Shown: in pieces, positions 26,347 through 36,780 of the stretch | Layout: each line of letters opens with the position of its first letter | Position numbering within the stretch: the stretch's first letter is position 1 | DNA from: Pantoea rodasii | GTDB lineage: Bacteria; Pseudomonadota; Gammaproteobacteria; Enterobacterales; Enterobacteriaceae | Assembly: GCF_002095465.1 (NCBI RefSeq) | Contig: NZ_MLFP01000006.1 | Coordinates: 124,001-188,000, forward strand | Length of the DNA stretch: 64,000 nt | Direction of reading: 5' to 3' | Position numbers and translations under genes: made by a program | Notes under the pieces: model-generated | Told to the model about the DNA's origin: nothing | Databases searched by the model: none | What the model saw: the letters and a program-made list of their open reading frames with translations, nothing else

Positions 26347-27666
26347 TTATAACGCCTGCTGCGCCGTGGCCGTAGGGGCTTCGGCCTGCAGGCGCTTCTC
26401 GGGCTGCAGCAGCGTCATCGCCAGCATACTGCCAAAGGCAATGCAGGCGGTGACAGTGAACATCGCGTTATAGCCATAGTATTCCGCCAGCCAACCACTC
26501 AGCATTGGCGAGATAATCGAGGCAAGATTGGCGATGGCCAGCGTCATCCCGCTATAAGCTCCCACCGAAGCTTTGGGTGTGACATCAATCACCACCGACC
26601 AATAAACGTTATTCACCAGCGCGTTGAGTGCATTGCCTAACGTCATCAAAGCGATGATGCCAGCCGCCGAGCCCACCCATGGAATCGCCATAAAGCAGCA
26701 AGCGGTGGCGCACAACGTCACAGAGGCGAAGACATTTCTGGCCAGGCGCAGGTTATTGAAGCAGGCCAGCAGGCGGTCGGCTATACGTCCGCCAAGCAGG
26801 ACCGTTAAGCAGGCTCCGCTCCAGGGAATCATCGCCACATACCACAATGAGTGCAGGTCGTAATGGAAGTTATCCTGCAGATATTTTGGCAGCCAGGTGA
26901 CCAGCGTGAAGGTGATATAGAGGAAGCTAAAGTAGCCAAGGGCGTTGCACACCAGAGTCCGGCTGGTGAAAAATCGCCACCACGGCAACGCGCCCTCATG
27001 CTGGCTTTCGGACTTTTGACCGCTGATGATGAGCTGACGTTCCGCCGCATTGGCCCGTGGATGCAGCAGTGGCGTATCGGTGAAGTGACGAGCAAACAGC
27101 AGCATTGCCAGCAGGGAAAAAGCACCCAGCAGAATAAACATCATTCGCCAGTCATCGGTGAGCAGGAGCAATCCCACGGCAATTGGTGCGGTGAGCAGGG
27201 AACCGACCTGGGTGCTGAGCAAACCAATGCTTAACGCAAAACCGCGTTCATTGTCTGGCGCCCAGTGTGCAATGGTTTTGTTCATCAGGGCATAAGCGGG
27301 GCCTTCGGAAAAACCAAACAGGATGCGCAGCGCAGCAAAGCCCATAATGGCCGAGCCGCCAAACAGCGCCATGCCGACTTCTCCCGCCCAAGCGGTGGCA
27401 ATCTCCAGCAGCGACCAAAGAATCCCGGCCATCAACCACACTTTTTTGGTGCCCAATCTATCAGCGAGAAATCCGCCACACAGCGAACCAAACAGATAAC
27501 CAAAACCGAAATAGCCGAGTACTGCACCCAGCTGCACTTTGCTGAAGTGAAACTCCTGAGAAATAGCATTGGCGGCAAAGGAGAGCGCACCGCGATCAAC
27601 GTAATTGATCAGTGCGATTAAAAACAGCAGCGAGAAGATGGTATAGCGAGTTGAAGATGCTTGCAT
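26347..27666 (-). CDS. MFS transporter, anion:cation symporter family
   Basis: This 439-residue protein has 12 predicted membrane segments and ACS-family motifs: ALINYVDRGALSFAA in helix 1, FGYLFGSLCGGFLADRLGTKKVW in helices 2-3 and RILFGFSEGPAYALMNKTIA in helix 4. The family imports acid sugars such as glucarate, galactarate or hexuronates (GudP, GarP, ExuT). ATG 27666 preceded by AAGGAG is chosen over upstream in-frame codons to 27765. It stands alone, so the substrate remains open. Confidence 0.82.
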   Translation of the reverse strand: MQASSTRYTIFSLLFLIALINYVDRGALSFAANAISQEFHFSKVQLGAVLGYFGFGYLFGSLCGGFLADRLGTKKVWLMAGILWSLLEIATAWAGEVGMALFGGSAIMGFAALRILFGFSEGPAYALMNKTIAHWAPDNERGFALSIGLLSTQVGSLLTAPIAVGLLLLTDDWRMMFILLGAFSLLAMLLFARHFTDTPLLHPRANAAERQLIISGQKSESQHEGALPWWRFFTSRTLVCNALGYFSFLYITFTLVTWLPKYLQDNFHYDLHSLWYVAMIPWSGACLTVLLGGRIADRLLACFNNLRLARNVFASVTLCATACCFMAIPWVGSAAGIIALMTLGNALNALVNNVYWSVVIDVTPKASVGAYSGMTLAIANLASIISPMLSGWLAEYYGYNAMFTVTACIAFGSMLAMTLLQPEKRLQAEAPTATAQQAL

Positions 27667-27913
27667 AGCGCGACTCCTTAAAAGAACACAGGAATCATTA
27701 AGCAAAGCTGATGCCATGATAATGAGGCTGCTAATGAAAATAAGACAGGGTGTCATTATGGGCATTAAAAAGACGAGGATTTCTCGATGGCTGTTAGCTT
27801 GCTACAAGGTTGCACCAGCATGATCACTTAAGCGTTCTTTTATAGTGCGTGGGCTATCGATGGCGGGCGTAATAGGATGATCATTTTCATTCGCCAGCGT
27901 TGTTATCAAGCGG

Positions 27914-27963
27914 CGATCGCAAGCAATCTCAAAATACCTCTTTTTTGCGATTGCTTGCGATCG
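27914..27963. repeat. Perfect 15-bp inverted repeat with 20-nt loop
   Basis: CGATCGCAAGCAATC (27914-27928) is perfectly repeated in inverse at 27949-27963, just after the stop of the GT-D gene. It may terminate or protect that leftward transcript, but no T tract follows the stem on either strand. It includes GCGATCGC, a palindromic octamer. Confidence 0.6.
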
Positions 27964-27968
27964 GGGTG

Positions 27969-28937
27969 CTAGACCAACTGTTGCGGCATCAGGGGGGCGC
28001 TCAGTTGCGCTTCGGCTGGCAGTCCGACGTGCAGCAGGACCTGATTGCGGTAATGATCATCCATATCCTGTGAGTCATCGCTGAGTAACACGCCGGCTTC
28101 ATTCACGTTTTTACCCGCCACCTGTACCTTGCCGTGCGCCGAACTGCGCATCCATTCATATTCGATATCGATGTGGCCGGTATCAATGCAGCGAATGCCG
28201 TGCTGGCTTAAGTCGTAGGCCAGAACCGTTGCGGTAGGACCAAGGGACATCAGCACCATGTCGTAATCACGCGCATGCGCCAGCACCGAGGTATAGAGGG
28301 TGTTATAGACAGAAAAGGCATTACGATTAAGCGTGGTGATACGCTTAATTTCGCTTGCCCCCTCCAGCAAGTCGTTACCGATCCCCAGGCGCGTGCCGCT
28401 GCCCTCCACGATTAAAATCCGCTTACCCTGAAATAGCAGTTTGAATTTATTAAAAATCCGGCTCGCCTGTTGCTTGTCTTTATAATCATGATAGGGACGC
28501 GTGACGGAAGTGTTTCCGTATCGATACCCTTTCTTTAATAAGTTTTCATAATGACGGAAAAAGAACGCCTTATGAAAAAACCAGAATAGGGCTGAACCTA
28601 ACCGCATATTGCCCGTGCCGCGAAAAGCATCGGGCATACAGAGTAAACAACAATTATTCGATTGCGTCCCACGGCGTAAAATCTCTTTAAGGCGGATGGA
28701 GAGGCGCTGATCGAAGGGTTGGAAATCAATATTTTTAAACAGCGTCATCTCCAGTTCTCCATCGCCATAGCGGCTAAGGGACAGCGTATTGTCCTGCAGT
28801 AACAGATCGATAGTCTGTTCAGGTGACAAAACCTGATAATGCTTAGCACGAGCATTGGCAATAGGAAATTTAAAAGCAGCGTGTGTCAGTTTAAAAGGAA
28901 ACCGTAATTTTCGATAAATGAAATCTGCACTGACCAT
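27969..28937 (-). CDS. GT-D family glycosyltransferase (SP_1767-like)
   Basis: This 322-residue protein has the GT-D signature LSRYGDGELEM (residues about 53-63), where DGE is the nucleotide-sugar/metal site. It also has the later LIVEGSGTRLGIGNDLLEGA and MSLGPTATVLAYDLSQHGIRCIDTGHID motifs of PF08759 (formerly DUF1792). The family adds glucose or other sugars to glycoproteins and surface glycans in firmicutes and occurs in capsule loci. It stands alone here, flanked by AT-rich sequence upstream (28938-29197), which may indicate acquisition. No membrane segment is seen. Confidence 0.72.
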   Translation of the reverse strand: MVSADFIYRKLRFPFKLTHAAFKFPIANARAKHYQVLSPEQTIDLLLQDNTLSLSRYGDGELEMTLFKNIDFQPFDQRLSIRLKEILRRGTQSNNCCLLCMPDAFRGTGNMRLGSALFWFFHKAFFFRHYENLLKKGYRYGNTSVTRPYHDYKDKQQASRIFNKFKLLFQGKRILIVEGSGTRLGIGNDLLEGASEIKRITTLNRNAFSVYNTLYTSVLAHARDYDMVLMSLGPTATVLAYDLSQHGIRCIDTGHIDIEYEWMRSSAHGKVQVAGKNVNEAGVLLSDDSQDMDDHYRNQVLLHVGLPAEAQLSAPLMPQQLV

Positions 28938-29197
28938 AATTAACCTTCTTTTTATTTGCGGCCTTGCCGCACTGCAGTGGTGTGATTTATATCACGCTAT
29001 TATCGCGAGGTCAGCGTAGGGAAAATCTCAAAGTGATAAGAACAGAAAGAGGCTAATCAATAGCGATGATATTAGAATAAATAAATTTAAATAAAAGTGA
29101 CATGAAATGGTGTTATTGGCGCCACTGTATCAAATATATCCAGGAGTAATCGCAGTGGCGCACCGATAATAGTTTAATTCAATTCAACAAATAACCA

Positions 29198-30517
29198 TTA
29201 ATGGAAACGGTTTGCGGGTTTGGCTAATCCCAGGCGATCGCGTAGCGTACCTGGGGCATACGTCTGTCGGAACACGCCCGCCGCTTGCAGGCGGGGCACC
29301 ACGTGCTCGAGGAACAAGTCCTCATTTTCATCAATATAAGTCGGCAGAATCACAAAGCCATCGCATGCTTGCTGTTGATACCAATCCTGCATCTGCTGAG
29401 CGATATGGTCGGCAGTGCCAACTGGTGAGGGGAACGATAAGCTTTCTGCATAGCGTTTGGCCATCTCCCCCAGAGTGAGTTTCTGCTCTATAGCATGGGC
29501 AATCACATACTGAAAACGGCCTTTGCTGCCGGTGATCTGCTCGCGCAGGTCCGGCACTGGGCCATCAACCGGATACTGCGATAAATCGATATTCATGCTG
29601 GCGGAAACAAAGCTCAGCCCTGATTCCACGGTGATCAAAGATTTGAGGTATTCCGCCCGATCACGTGCATCCTGCTCACTGTGGCCGACAATCGGCACCA
29701 GGCCCGGTAAAATGCGTAGTTGATCCGGCTGACGATGATAGTGCTGAGCCCGTTCCTTGAGGGTGCGATAGAACTGCTGAGCGCGTTCACGGGTGGGTTG
29801 TACCACGAACAGCATCTCAGCGTGCTGCGCGGCAAGGTCAACGAAGGCGTCCGATACGCCCGCCTGAATCACCACCGGATGGCCCTGTGGCGGTCGCGGC
29901 AGGTTAAGCGGGCCCTGAATATCGAAGGATTCACCCTGATGATCGAAACGATGAAAACGCGCGGGATCGGCAAAGCGCGGCGTGGTTTTCTCCACCACCA
30001 GCGCATCCTCTTCAAAGCTGTCCCACAGGGCCTTCATCACATCAATAAATTCCGCCGCCCGACGGTAGCGATCTTCATGACTGAAATGCTGACTGCGACC
30101 AAAATTACGTGCCTCAGCATGGGTTAACGACGTCACGACATTCCAAGCCGCACGGCCGCCGCTGATGTGATCGATGTTGGCCAACTGTCGTGCCGTGGTG
30201 TAGGGCTCGGAGTAGGAGGCGGAAACCGTGCCGCCTAAACCAATGTGGTCCGTCACTGCCGCCAGCGCTGCCAGCAGCGTCAGCGGTTCAGACCAGCCAA
30301 CCTGACGATGCTGAACGGTGTGCGCCAGATGACCGCCATACACATCGTCAATCGCCAGTTTGTCAGCGACAAAAATCATATCCAGTTTTGCCGCTTCTGC
30401 GCGCTGCGCAATTTTACGGTACAACGGCCAATTACTGCCGCCGGTGGTGGCCGCCAGTGGATGACGCCAGCCGCCTTGATGAATACCGGAATCAAGATAG
30501 AGCGCCAAATTCATCAT
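29198..30517 (-). CDS. FMN-dependent monooxygenase, NtaA/SnaA/DszA type
   Basis: This 439-residue protein is a bacterial luciferase-like flavin monooxygenase. It has SGIHQGGWRHPL at the N-terminus, then KLDMIFVADKLAI, SYSEPYTTARQLANIDHISGGRAAWNVVTS and GEIF-like GESFDIQGPLNLPRPPQGHPVVIQAG, all of the NtaA/SnaA group. These enzymes cleave organosulfur or aminopolycarboxylate compounds using reduced flavin supplied by a partner reductase. It is translationally coupled (ATGA at 30514-30517) to an SsuA-like binding protein, which supports a sulfur-scavenging role. No reductase is nearby. Confidence 0.85.
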   Translation of the reverse strand: MMNLALYLDSGIHQGGWRHPLAATTGGSNWPLYRKIAQRAEAAKLDMIFVADKLAIDDVYGGHLAHTVQHRQVGWSEPLTLLAALAAVTDHIGLGGTVSASYSEPYTTARQLANIDHISGGRAAWNVVTSLTHAEARNFGRSQHFSHEDRYRRAAEFIDVMKALWDSFEEDALVVEKTTPRFADPARFHRFDHQGESFDIQGPLNLPRPPQGHPVVIQAGVSDAFVDLAAQHAEMLFVVQPTRERAQQFYRTLKERAQHYHRQPDQLRILPGLVPIVGHSEQDARDRAEYLKSLITVESGLSFVSASMNIDLSQYPVDGPVPDLREQITGSKGRFQYVIAHAIEQKLTLGEMAKRYAESLSFPSPVGTADHIAQQMQDWYQQQACDGFVILPTYIDENEDLFLEHVVPRLQAAGVFRQTYAPGTLRDRLGLAKPANRFH

Positions 30518-31443
30518 GGTTTCACGGCTCCACTCGGGTTAAAAAACGAAGCATCCACCAGCGTACTAGCCTGTAAGCCAGGTTTAATTAATCCACTGCG
30601 GGCGAAGGTATCAATCGCCGCCTGCTGGCGCTGGGCGATCAGCGCGTAATCTTCTACCGGGGCATTGTTCTCACGTTGTACTTTGCTGAGTGCCACGGCA
30701 TCTGGCAGACGCAACAACGAGGCGATGCCGTTGGCATACTCCTGCGGATGCGCGACTCCCCAGGCGCGGGCGCGAATCAGACGCTGACGGAAATCGACCA
30801 GCGCGTCACGTTTCGCACTGATGGCACTGTCGGTGGCCACCAGATAATTGGACACCGGCGCATCCTTACCGTCGATGGCAATGCGATCGCCCGATTGCGC
30901 CACGGCAAAGGAGACATAGGGCTCCCATGTGGCTACCGCATCAACCGCACCATTATCCAGCGCCAGAGTCGCTTCAGCAGGCGTGGTAAAAACAAAGTTG
31001 ACGCTGTCATCAGGTAAACCGGCCTGATGCAGGGCATTAAGGACCATATTCTGTCCGGATGAACCTTTCACCGTGGCCACTTTTTTGCCTTTCAAATCGG
31101 CAATGGTATGGACCGGGCTGTTGTTCTTCACCAGCAACCCATTGCCAAGATATTGCGATGCCTGAACGGCACGAATTTTAGCCCCTGCGGCCACGGCAAA
31201 GGCCAGCGGACCGTCACCGACTAAACCCGCATCCAGGTGTTGTGAATTGAGAGACTCCAGCAGCGGTGCGGCATTAGGAAACTCATACCATTTGAGTTCA
31301 TAAGGCAGATTGTTGAGTTCCCCCGCCGCTGTCATCACGGCGCGCGCGTTGCCTTTTTGGTCGCCTACCACCAATTCGGTGCTGGCGGCGTGTGAAGTGA
31401 GGGTGATTGCCAGCAGCGCGCTGGCGATAATTGAACGTTTCAT
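30514..31443 (-). CDS. SsuA/TauA-like periplasmic binding protein
   Basis: This 309-residue protein begins MKRSIIASALLAITLTSHAA, a signal peptide, after an AGGGAA ribosome site (ATG 31443). The mature part follows the NMT1/SsuA pattern: LVVGDQKGNARAVMTAAGEL, FPNAAPLLESLNSQHLDAGLVGDGPLAFA and LKGKKVATVKGSSGQN. It should bind a sulfonate, nitrate-like or related anion. No permease or ATPase follows, only the monooxygenase, so it either feeds another transporter or lies in a reduced locus. Confidence 0.82.
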   Translation of the reverse strand: MKRSIIASALLAITLTSHAASTELVVGDQKGNARAVMTAAGELNNLPYELKWYEFPNAAPLLESLNSQHLDAGLVGDGPLAFAVAAGAKIRAVQASQYLGNGLLVKNNSPVHTIADLKGKKVATVKGSSGQNMVLNALHQAGLPDDSVNFVFTTPAEATLALDNGAVDAVATWEPYVSFAVAQSGDRIAIDGKDAPVSNYLVATDSAISAKRDALVDFRQRLIRARAWGVAHPQEYANGIASLLRLPDAVALSKVQRENNAPVEDYALIAQRQQAAIDTFARSGLIKPGLQASTLVDASFFNPSGAVKP

Positions 31444-31813
31444 CGCATTTCCCTGAGTAAAAGGAACCAGCGTAAGTTTTCCGCTACAGCAGGCGTAGTA
31501 ACAAATCAGCACAACGATATGCGCAGGACGCAAAAGCCGGTTTCAACCTATCAAAAGGGCACAAACGCGTTATCAAAAAATGCGATTTATCCTGATCAAT
31601 GATTAATTCTCACCCCGAAAAATGAAACGTGATTTCAGTCACACATTGACGCTTGCAGCAATCATCAGTGATTAGCCAAGCTACATTCATAAGCGAAGCT
31701 TACGACACATTCAGCAACGGGATTTTACTGCTATCTAACATACGTTAAAATTTTGTTGAAACTGTGTAGGTTTATTTTGGGTGGTAATTGATGAAAAACG
31801 TTGAGGGATTGGC
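31444..31813. other. Divergent intergenic region before gcd
   Basis: This 370-bp space between the SsuA-like gene and gcd has no supportable gene. The most notable feature is TGAAACGTGATTTCA near 31622-31636, a near match to the KdgR-type sites at 2470 and 9606. The rest is AT-rich and should hold the promoters of both genes, but I cannot place them securely. Confidence 0.5.
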
Positions 31814-34174
31814 ATGGTTAACAAACTAACCAGTATCGTGTTGGCGATTCTGGCATTAGCGCTGCTCTATATGGGCGGCAAACTGCTGATGCTGGGCGGC
31901 AGCGCGTTCTATGCATTGATGGCGGTGGGCTTACTGATCACCGCCATTTTACTGTTCAGAAACCAGCGAAGCGCGCTGGCGCTGTATGCGGTTCTGATGT
32001 GGATTACCCTGGCCTGGATTATCTGGGAAGTGGGCTTTGATAAATGGCAGTGGATCCCGCGCGGCGACTTGTTCGGCGTGATTGGCGTCTGGCTGGCGAT
32101 GCCGTGGGTGGTGAAACCGCTGTATCAGGGCGAGCGCCGCTTCCACACCTTCCTCGGTGGCACGGTCATCGTGATGATTGTGGTGGTGATCGGTCTGTGC
32201 TTCTACGATCCCTTACCGCAGGCGGGCACCATCAGCAATGCGCGTGAACAAGCCAGCGAGCAGGGCGCAGCCAATGACTGGACCGCGTACGGCGGCACCA
32301 CCGACGGCCAGCGTTTCTCTTCGCTGAATCAAATCACCAAAGACAATGTGCAAAACCTCGAACTGGCCTGGACTTACCATACCGGCGATTTACGTCAGGA
32401 TGCGGATGCCAGCGAGTACACCTTCGAAGCCACGCCGGTGAAAGCCAATGGCATGCTTTACTTCTGTACGCCGCATAACGAAGTGCACGCACTCGATCCG
32501 GAAACCGGCGCGGTGAAGTGGAAGTACACGCCAAATAAAGATCGTTCTTACCTGCAGCAGCATCAGACCTGTCGTGGCGTAAGCTATTACGAGCAAAGCC
32601 CGGTGGCCGCGCAGGATTCAGCAGCAGCTCCGGCCATCTGCCGTAAGCGTATCTTCAACGCCACTACCGATGCACAGCTAATTGCACTGGATGCCGATAC
32701 TGGCAAGCCTTGTGCTGATTTCGGCACCAACGGCGTGGTGGATCTGCATGCCAACATGGGCGAAGTGCGTCCACATGCGTTGATGCAAACCGCCGCACCG
32801 CTGGTGGCGGGCAAGCTGGTGATTGTCGGTGGTTCCGTGATGGACAACGGCTTCAACAGTGGCAACCCATCGGGCGTAATTCGTGCCTATGACGCCGAAA
32901 CCGGTCGTCTGGTGTGGAACTTCGATCCATCGAACCCAGAAAATACGGCGCCGATCGCTGCGGGACAGAATTATCCGCAGGATACGCCGGTTGCCTGGGG
33001 CACGCTGAGTGCTGACCTGAAAAATGGTCTGGTGTATGTGCCATTTGGTAACGCGTCACCGGATGAAGTCGGTATTGAACGTGATGCTAACAGCAACACC
33101 GAGAAGTTCCGCGATGCGTTGGTCGCGCTGGATCTGCAGACCGGTGCGTTTAAGTGGCGCTATCAGAGTTCTAACCACGATCTGTGGGACCGCGATAACC
33201 CATCACAGCCGTCACTGCTGGATATCGATTATCAGGGTCAGAAACAGCCGGTGGTAATTCTGCCGACTAAAACCGGCAACCTGTTTGTGCTGAATCGTCT
33301 GACTGGTCAGCCGGTGTATCCGGTTAATCAGGTGAAGGTTTCAACTGAAGGCGGTGTGCCGGGTGAGAAGTTTGCCGCCACGCAGCCAGTGTCGAGCCTG
33401 AACTTTATTCCAGACCCGCTGACCGAGAAATCGATGTGGGGCATCACGCCGTTTGACCAGATGTCATGCCGCATGGACTTCCGTTCACTGCGTTACGATG
33501 GCAACCCTTGGACGCCAGCAACCGAAGCCGGTTCGCTGATCTTCCCGGGTAACATTGGCGTGTTCAACTGGGGTTCAGTGGCAGTCGATCCGCAGCGTCA
33601 GATGTTGATTGCCGCGCCAGTTCGCCTGGCCTACAAATACAACCTGATCAAACGTACGCCGCAGACCGAAACGCAGCGTCTGTTTACCAAAGACGGCCAG
33701 CCATACTGGAACGAAAACTTCCAGGGTGACTACGCGATTCATATTCAGCAGTTGGCTTCTGGCCTCGGCATTCCGTGCATCGCGCCACCTTGGGGTCGTA
33801 TGGTTGGTGTCGATCTGAAAACCGGTAAAACCGAGTGGTTGCGCCGCGTGGGTGTGACCAAAAACCTGAAAACCAGCTTCCTGCCGGGCCGCTTCCCGAT
33901 CGGCTTCCCGATGGGCATGGTGGCACACGGTGGTCCATTGCTGACTGCGGGCGATGTGGTGTTCCATGGCGCAACCGCGGATAACTTCTTCCGCGCTTAC
34001 GACAGCACTACCGGTGAGCTGCTGTGGCAGACCGAACTGACTGCCGGCGCGCAGGCCACACCGTCGACCTTTATGGGTAAAGACGGCAAGCAGTACGTGG
34101 TGATTGCGGCAGGCGGGCACGGTTCGCTGGGCACCCAGGCGGGTGACAGCGTAGTGGCGTTCCGTCTGAAGTAA
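31814..34174 (+). CDS. gcd: Membrane-bound PQQ glucose dehydrogenase
   Basis: This 786-residue quinoprotein has five N-terminal membrane helices (residues about 8-135), then the PQQ beta-propeller beginning NDWTAYGGTTDGQRFSSLNQ. W-motifs such as LDLQTGAFKWRYQ and VDLKTGKTEWLRR recur. The late GGPLLTAGDVVFHGATADNFFRAYD and VIAAGGHGSLGTQAGD are diagnostic of the glucose/quinate/shikimate dehydrogenase group, and the length and pattern fit Gcd. It oxidises periplasmic glucose to gluconolactone and reduces ubiquinone. This chemistry underlies phosphate solubilisation in Pantoea. The start ATG follows GAGGGA; the gene is monocistronic. Confidence 0.92.
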   Translation: MVNKLTSIVLAILALALLYMGGKLLMLGGSAFYALMAVGLLITAILLFRNQRSALALYAVLMWITLAWIIWEVGFDKWQWIPRGDLFGVIGVWLAMPWVVKPLYQGERRFHTFLGGTVIVMIVVVIGLCFYDPLPQAGTISNAREQASEQGAANDWTAYGGTTDGQRFSSLNQITKDNVQNLELAWTYHTGDLRQDADASEYTFEATPVKANGMLYFCTPHNEVHALDPETGAVKWKYTPNKDRSYLQQHQTCRGVSYYEQSPVAAQDSAAAPAICRKRIFNATTDAQLIALDADTGKPCADFGTNGVVDLHANMGEVRPHALMQTAAPLVAGKLVIVGGSVMDNGFNSGNPSGVIRAYDAETGRLVWNFDPSNPENTAPIAAGQNYPQDTPVAWGTLSADLKNGLVYVPFGNASPDEVGIERDANSNTEKFRDALVALDLQTGAFKWRYQSSNHDLWDRDNPSQPSLLDIDYQGQKQPVVILPTKTGNLFVLNRLTGQPVYPVNQVKVSTEGGVPGEKFAATQPVSSLNFIPDPLTEKSMWGITPFDQMSCRMDFRSLRYDGNPWTPATEAGSLIFPGNIGVFNWGSVAVDPQRQMLIAAPVRLAYKYNLIKRTPQTETQRLFTKDGQPYWNENFQGDYAIHIQQLASGLGIPCIAPPWGRMVGVDLKTGKTEWLRRVGVTKNLKTSFLPGRFPIGFPMGMVAHGGPLLTAGDVVFHGATADNFFRAYDSTTGELLWQTELTAGAQATPSTFMGKDGKQYVVIAAGGHGSLGTQAGDSVVAFRLK

Positions 34175-34193
34175 TATGAAATAACAGCCAATT

Positions 34194-34219
34194 CGTCCAG
34201 AGGGATATTCCTCTGGACG
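34194..34219. terminator. Hairpin between gcd and katE
   Basis: CGTCCAGAGG and CCTCTGGACG form a perfect ten-base stem with a GATATT loop between the convergent genes gcd and katE. It likely serves both; no T tract is present. Confidence 0.65.
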
Positions 34220-34229
34220 ATGCGGAACA

Positions 34230-36494
34230 TCAGGCAGGAACGGAAAGGGCTTTCTGGCTACGTGACCAGACACGGTGCGTTTTCATTGCATTAATAAAGG
34301 CATTCAGCAAAGCGTCATCTGAACTGTCACCATCAATAATTCCCTCTTCTTGTTCGCTCACCTGCAGCGCAAACTGAGCTTTAAAGCGGCGAGCTTCACC
34401 GCTCAGGCCAATCACTTTCAGATGTTTATACGCTTCCAGCAGGAAATAACGACTGTCGCCGCTCAGCAACAGCGCATCAATGTTGCCATCCGGTACAAAC
34501 ACCGCATCAAAGGTCAGTGAAGGGAGCCCCGCAAAGGTTGCATCAATAGGTAAGACAGATCCATCGTCGGCACGAACCTGTCCCATGTGAGCCGCCAGTA
34601 ATTTTGTATGCACGCCAGCCGCTTTAAGTGACTGCAATACAGCCAGTACATCTGCTGATTTCACGCCATCGCTCAACAGCAGGGCAACCTGGCGTCCTTT
34701 GATATCGCCGTCGGGAACGGCATACAAACTCAGACTACTGTCTTTCTGCAGGCCATTAACATCCGGTGCGGGCGGCGTCTTCAATTGATCAGCGGTCAAG
34801 GCAATCCCGAGGTTATCGGCAACCCCCTGCGCTAAGGCAATATCAATATTCAATAGATGATCGACCACTCGCTCGCGAATGTACGGTCTGGCGACTTTGC
34901 TCAACTCAAACGAATAGGCATCAATGATGTGCTGTTGCTCGACAGGCGTTTGGCTTAACCAGAATAATCTCGGCTGAGAATAATATTCGCCAAAGGACGG
35001 GCTACGCTCCCGCACTTTATGCCCCTCCATGCGCTCCTGATAGCTGTCAAAGCCGCCACCTTCCGCTGCCGGCGGTGTTTCACGTGGCCAATTGTCATTA
35101 ATCGAATTGGGTTCATAATTCGCTGGATTGGTATCAATGTCCTGACGGTGCATGCCCTGACGCTGGAAATTATGGTAAGGACAAACCGGACGATTGATGG
35201 GTATCTCATGGAAATTTGGTCCACCCAGGCGGCTAATCTGCGTGTCGGTGTAGGAGAACAATCTGCCTTGCAGCAGGGGATCATTTGAAAAATCCAGCCC
35301 CGGAACAATATGTCCCGGATGGAAAGCAACCTGTTCCGTTTCAGCAAAAAAGTTATCGGGATTGCGATTGAGTACCATCTTGCCAACGATTTCTACCGGC
35401 ACCAGCTCTTCCGGAATCAGTTTGGTGGCATCCAGGATATCGAAATCGAACGTAAACTCGTCCTCTTCGGGGATGAGTTGCAGGCCTAATTCATATTCCG
35501 GGAAATCTCCGGCTTCAATGGCTTCCCACAAATCGCGTCGGTGGAAATCAGGGTCGCGCCCAGTCAGTTTCTGTGACTCGTCCCAGAGCAAAGAGGCTTT
35601 ACCTGCGACAGGCTTCCAGTGGAAGCGTACAAAGGTCGCTTTGCCTTCAGCATTGATCAGTCGGAAAGTGTGAATACCGAAGCCTTCCATAGTGCGATAG
35701 CTGCGTGGGATCCCACGGTCGGACATCGCCCAGATAACGTTATGCAAGGTCTCTGGCTGCAGGGAAACGTAATCCCAGAAGGTGTCGTGTGCACTTTGAC
35801 CCTGAGGGATTTCATTGTGTGGTTCAGGCTTAACGGCATGCACAAAATCCGGGAATTTGTGGGCATCCTGGATGAAAAATACCGGGGTATTGTTGCCCAC
35901 TAAATCAAAAACCCCTTCATCGGTATAAAACTTAGTGGCGAACCCGCGGATATCGCGCACGGTGTCAGCCGATCCGGCCCCGCCCTGGACGGTTGAGAAA
36001 CGAACAAACACCGGGGTGACTTGTTCTGAATCAGAAAGGAAATGCGCTTTTGTCAGCGCTGTTAACGAACGATAGGGCTGGAAGTAGCCGTGAGCGGCAG
36101 ATCCGCGAGCGTGAACGATGCGCTCAGGGATGCGTTCATGATCAAAGTGCGTGATTTTTTCACGCATGATGAAATCTTCAAGTAAAGTCGGGCCACGCGT
36201 GCCCGCGCGCAGTGAATTCTGATCGTTGGCAATACGCGTGCCCTGGTTGGTGGTCAGAGGCTGATCGGTACCATTTTTACGATGCGCAGCAAGTTGCTCA
36301 AGCTTGGTGCTCTGCGTTTCGGGCGCTTTAAGGCTGCCCGGCGCCGTAGGCTGCTTTCCGGGTGGCGTTGGCTCAGCGGGAGGTTGGTGTGAACCGTCTT
36401 TGGGAGCCAACGACCCTAATCCAGGTTGTGATGATTCTGGCCCTTTCGTCGGGGCTCGCTGAGTCAGCTTTTTCTTATCGGTTTCGCTCGACAT
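34230..36494 (-). CDS. katE: Catalase HPII, large-subunit type
   Basis: This 754-residue protein has a long low-complexity N-terminus rich in Pro, Thr and Ser (residues 1-60). The catalase core follows, with the distal histidine in [12 protein letters not shown], the distal asparagine region [12 protein letters not shown] and the haem tyrosine motif [14 protein letters not shown]. The C-terminal 150 residues form the DJ-1/PfpI-like domain found only in large catalases ([18 protein letters not shown]). It breaks down hydrogen peroxide in the cytoplasm, and homologues are RpoS-dependent in stationary phase. Two small hydrophilic proteins are encoded divergently. Confidence 0.95.
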   Translation of the reverse strand: MSSETDKKKLTQRAPTKGPESSQPGLGSLAPKDGSHQPPAEPTPPGKQPTAPGSLKAPETQSTKLEQLAAHRKNGTDQPLTTNQGTRIANDQNSLRAGTRGPTLLEDFIMREKITHFDHERIPERIVHARGSAAHGYFQPYRSLTALTKAHFLSDSEQVTPVFVRFSTVQGGAGSADTVRDIRGFATKFYTDEGVFDLVGNNTPVFFIQDAHKFPDFVHAVKPEPHNEIPQGQSAHDTFWDYVSLQPETLHNVIWAMSDRGIPRSYRTMEGFGIHTFRLINAEGKATFVRFHWKPVAGKASLLWDESQKLTGRDPDFHRRDLWEAIEAGDFPEYELGLQLIPEEDEFTFDFDILDATKLIPEELVPVEIVGKMVLNRNPDNFFAETEQVAFHPGHIVPGLDFSNDPLLQGRLFSYTDTQISRLGGPNFHEIPINRPVCPYHNFQRQGMHRQDIDTNPANYEPNSINDNWPRETPPAAEGGGFDSYQERMEGHKVRERSPSFGEYYSQPRLFWLSQTPVEQQHIIDAYSFELSKVARPYIRERVVDHLLNIDIALAQGVADNLGIALTADQLKTPPAPDVNGLQKDSSLSLYAVPDGDIKGRQVALLLSDGVKSADVLAVLQSLKAAGVHTKLLAAHMGQVRADDGSVLPIDATFAGLPSLTFDAVFVPDGNIDALLLSGDSRYFLLEAYKHLKVIGLSGEARRFKAQFALQVSEQEEGIIDGDSSDDALLNAFINAMKTHRVWSRSQKALSVPA

Positions 36495-36780
36495 TGCTAT
36501 TCTCCAGTGACTGATTTAATGACCCCATTAAATATAGGAGAAGAAAAAACATTAGCAGGTGGTTATTTGTTCGAACGGAAATAAACGAAGCCGTATAATT
36601 GGTTCCATTGCGGGCAAGTGAAGGTCAAAACGTTGTCATTATGTTTACACAGTGATAAAAGCCAAGCGGGAAATTATCGATGCCCGGGTAAATGCGGATA
36701 AATAATTCAAGCGCTAAGTCATGAGAGCGAAATTTTAAATTATAGCCTAACCTTAAATATTCCTTCTTATGGAGTTAATT

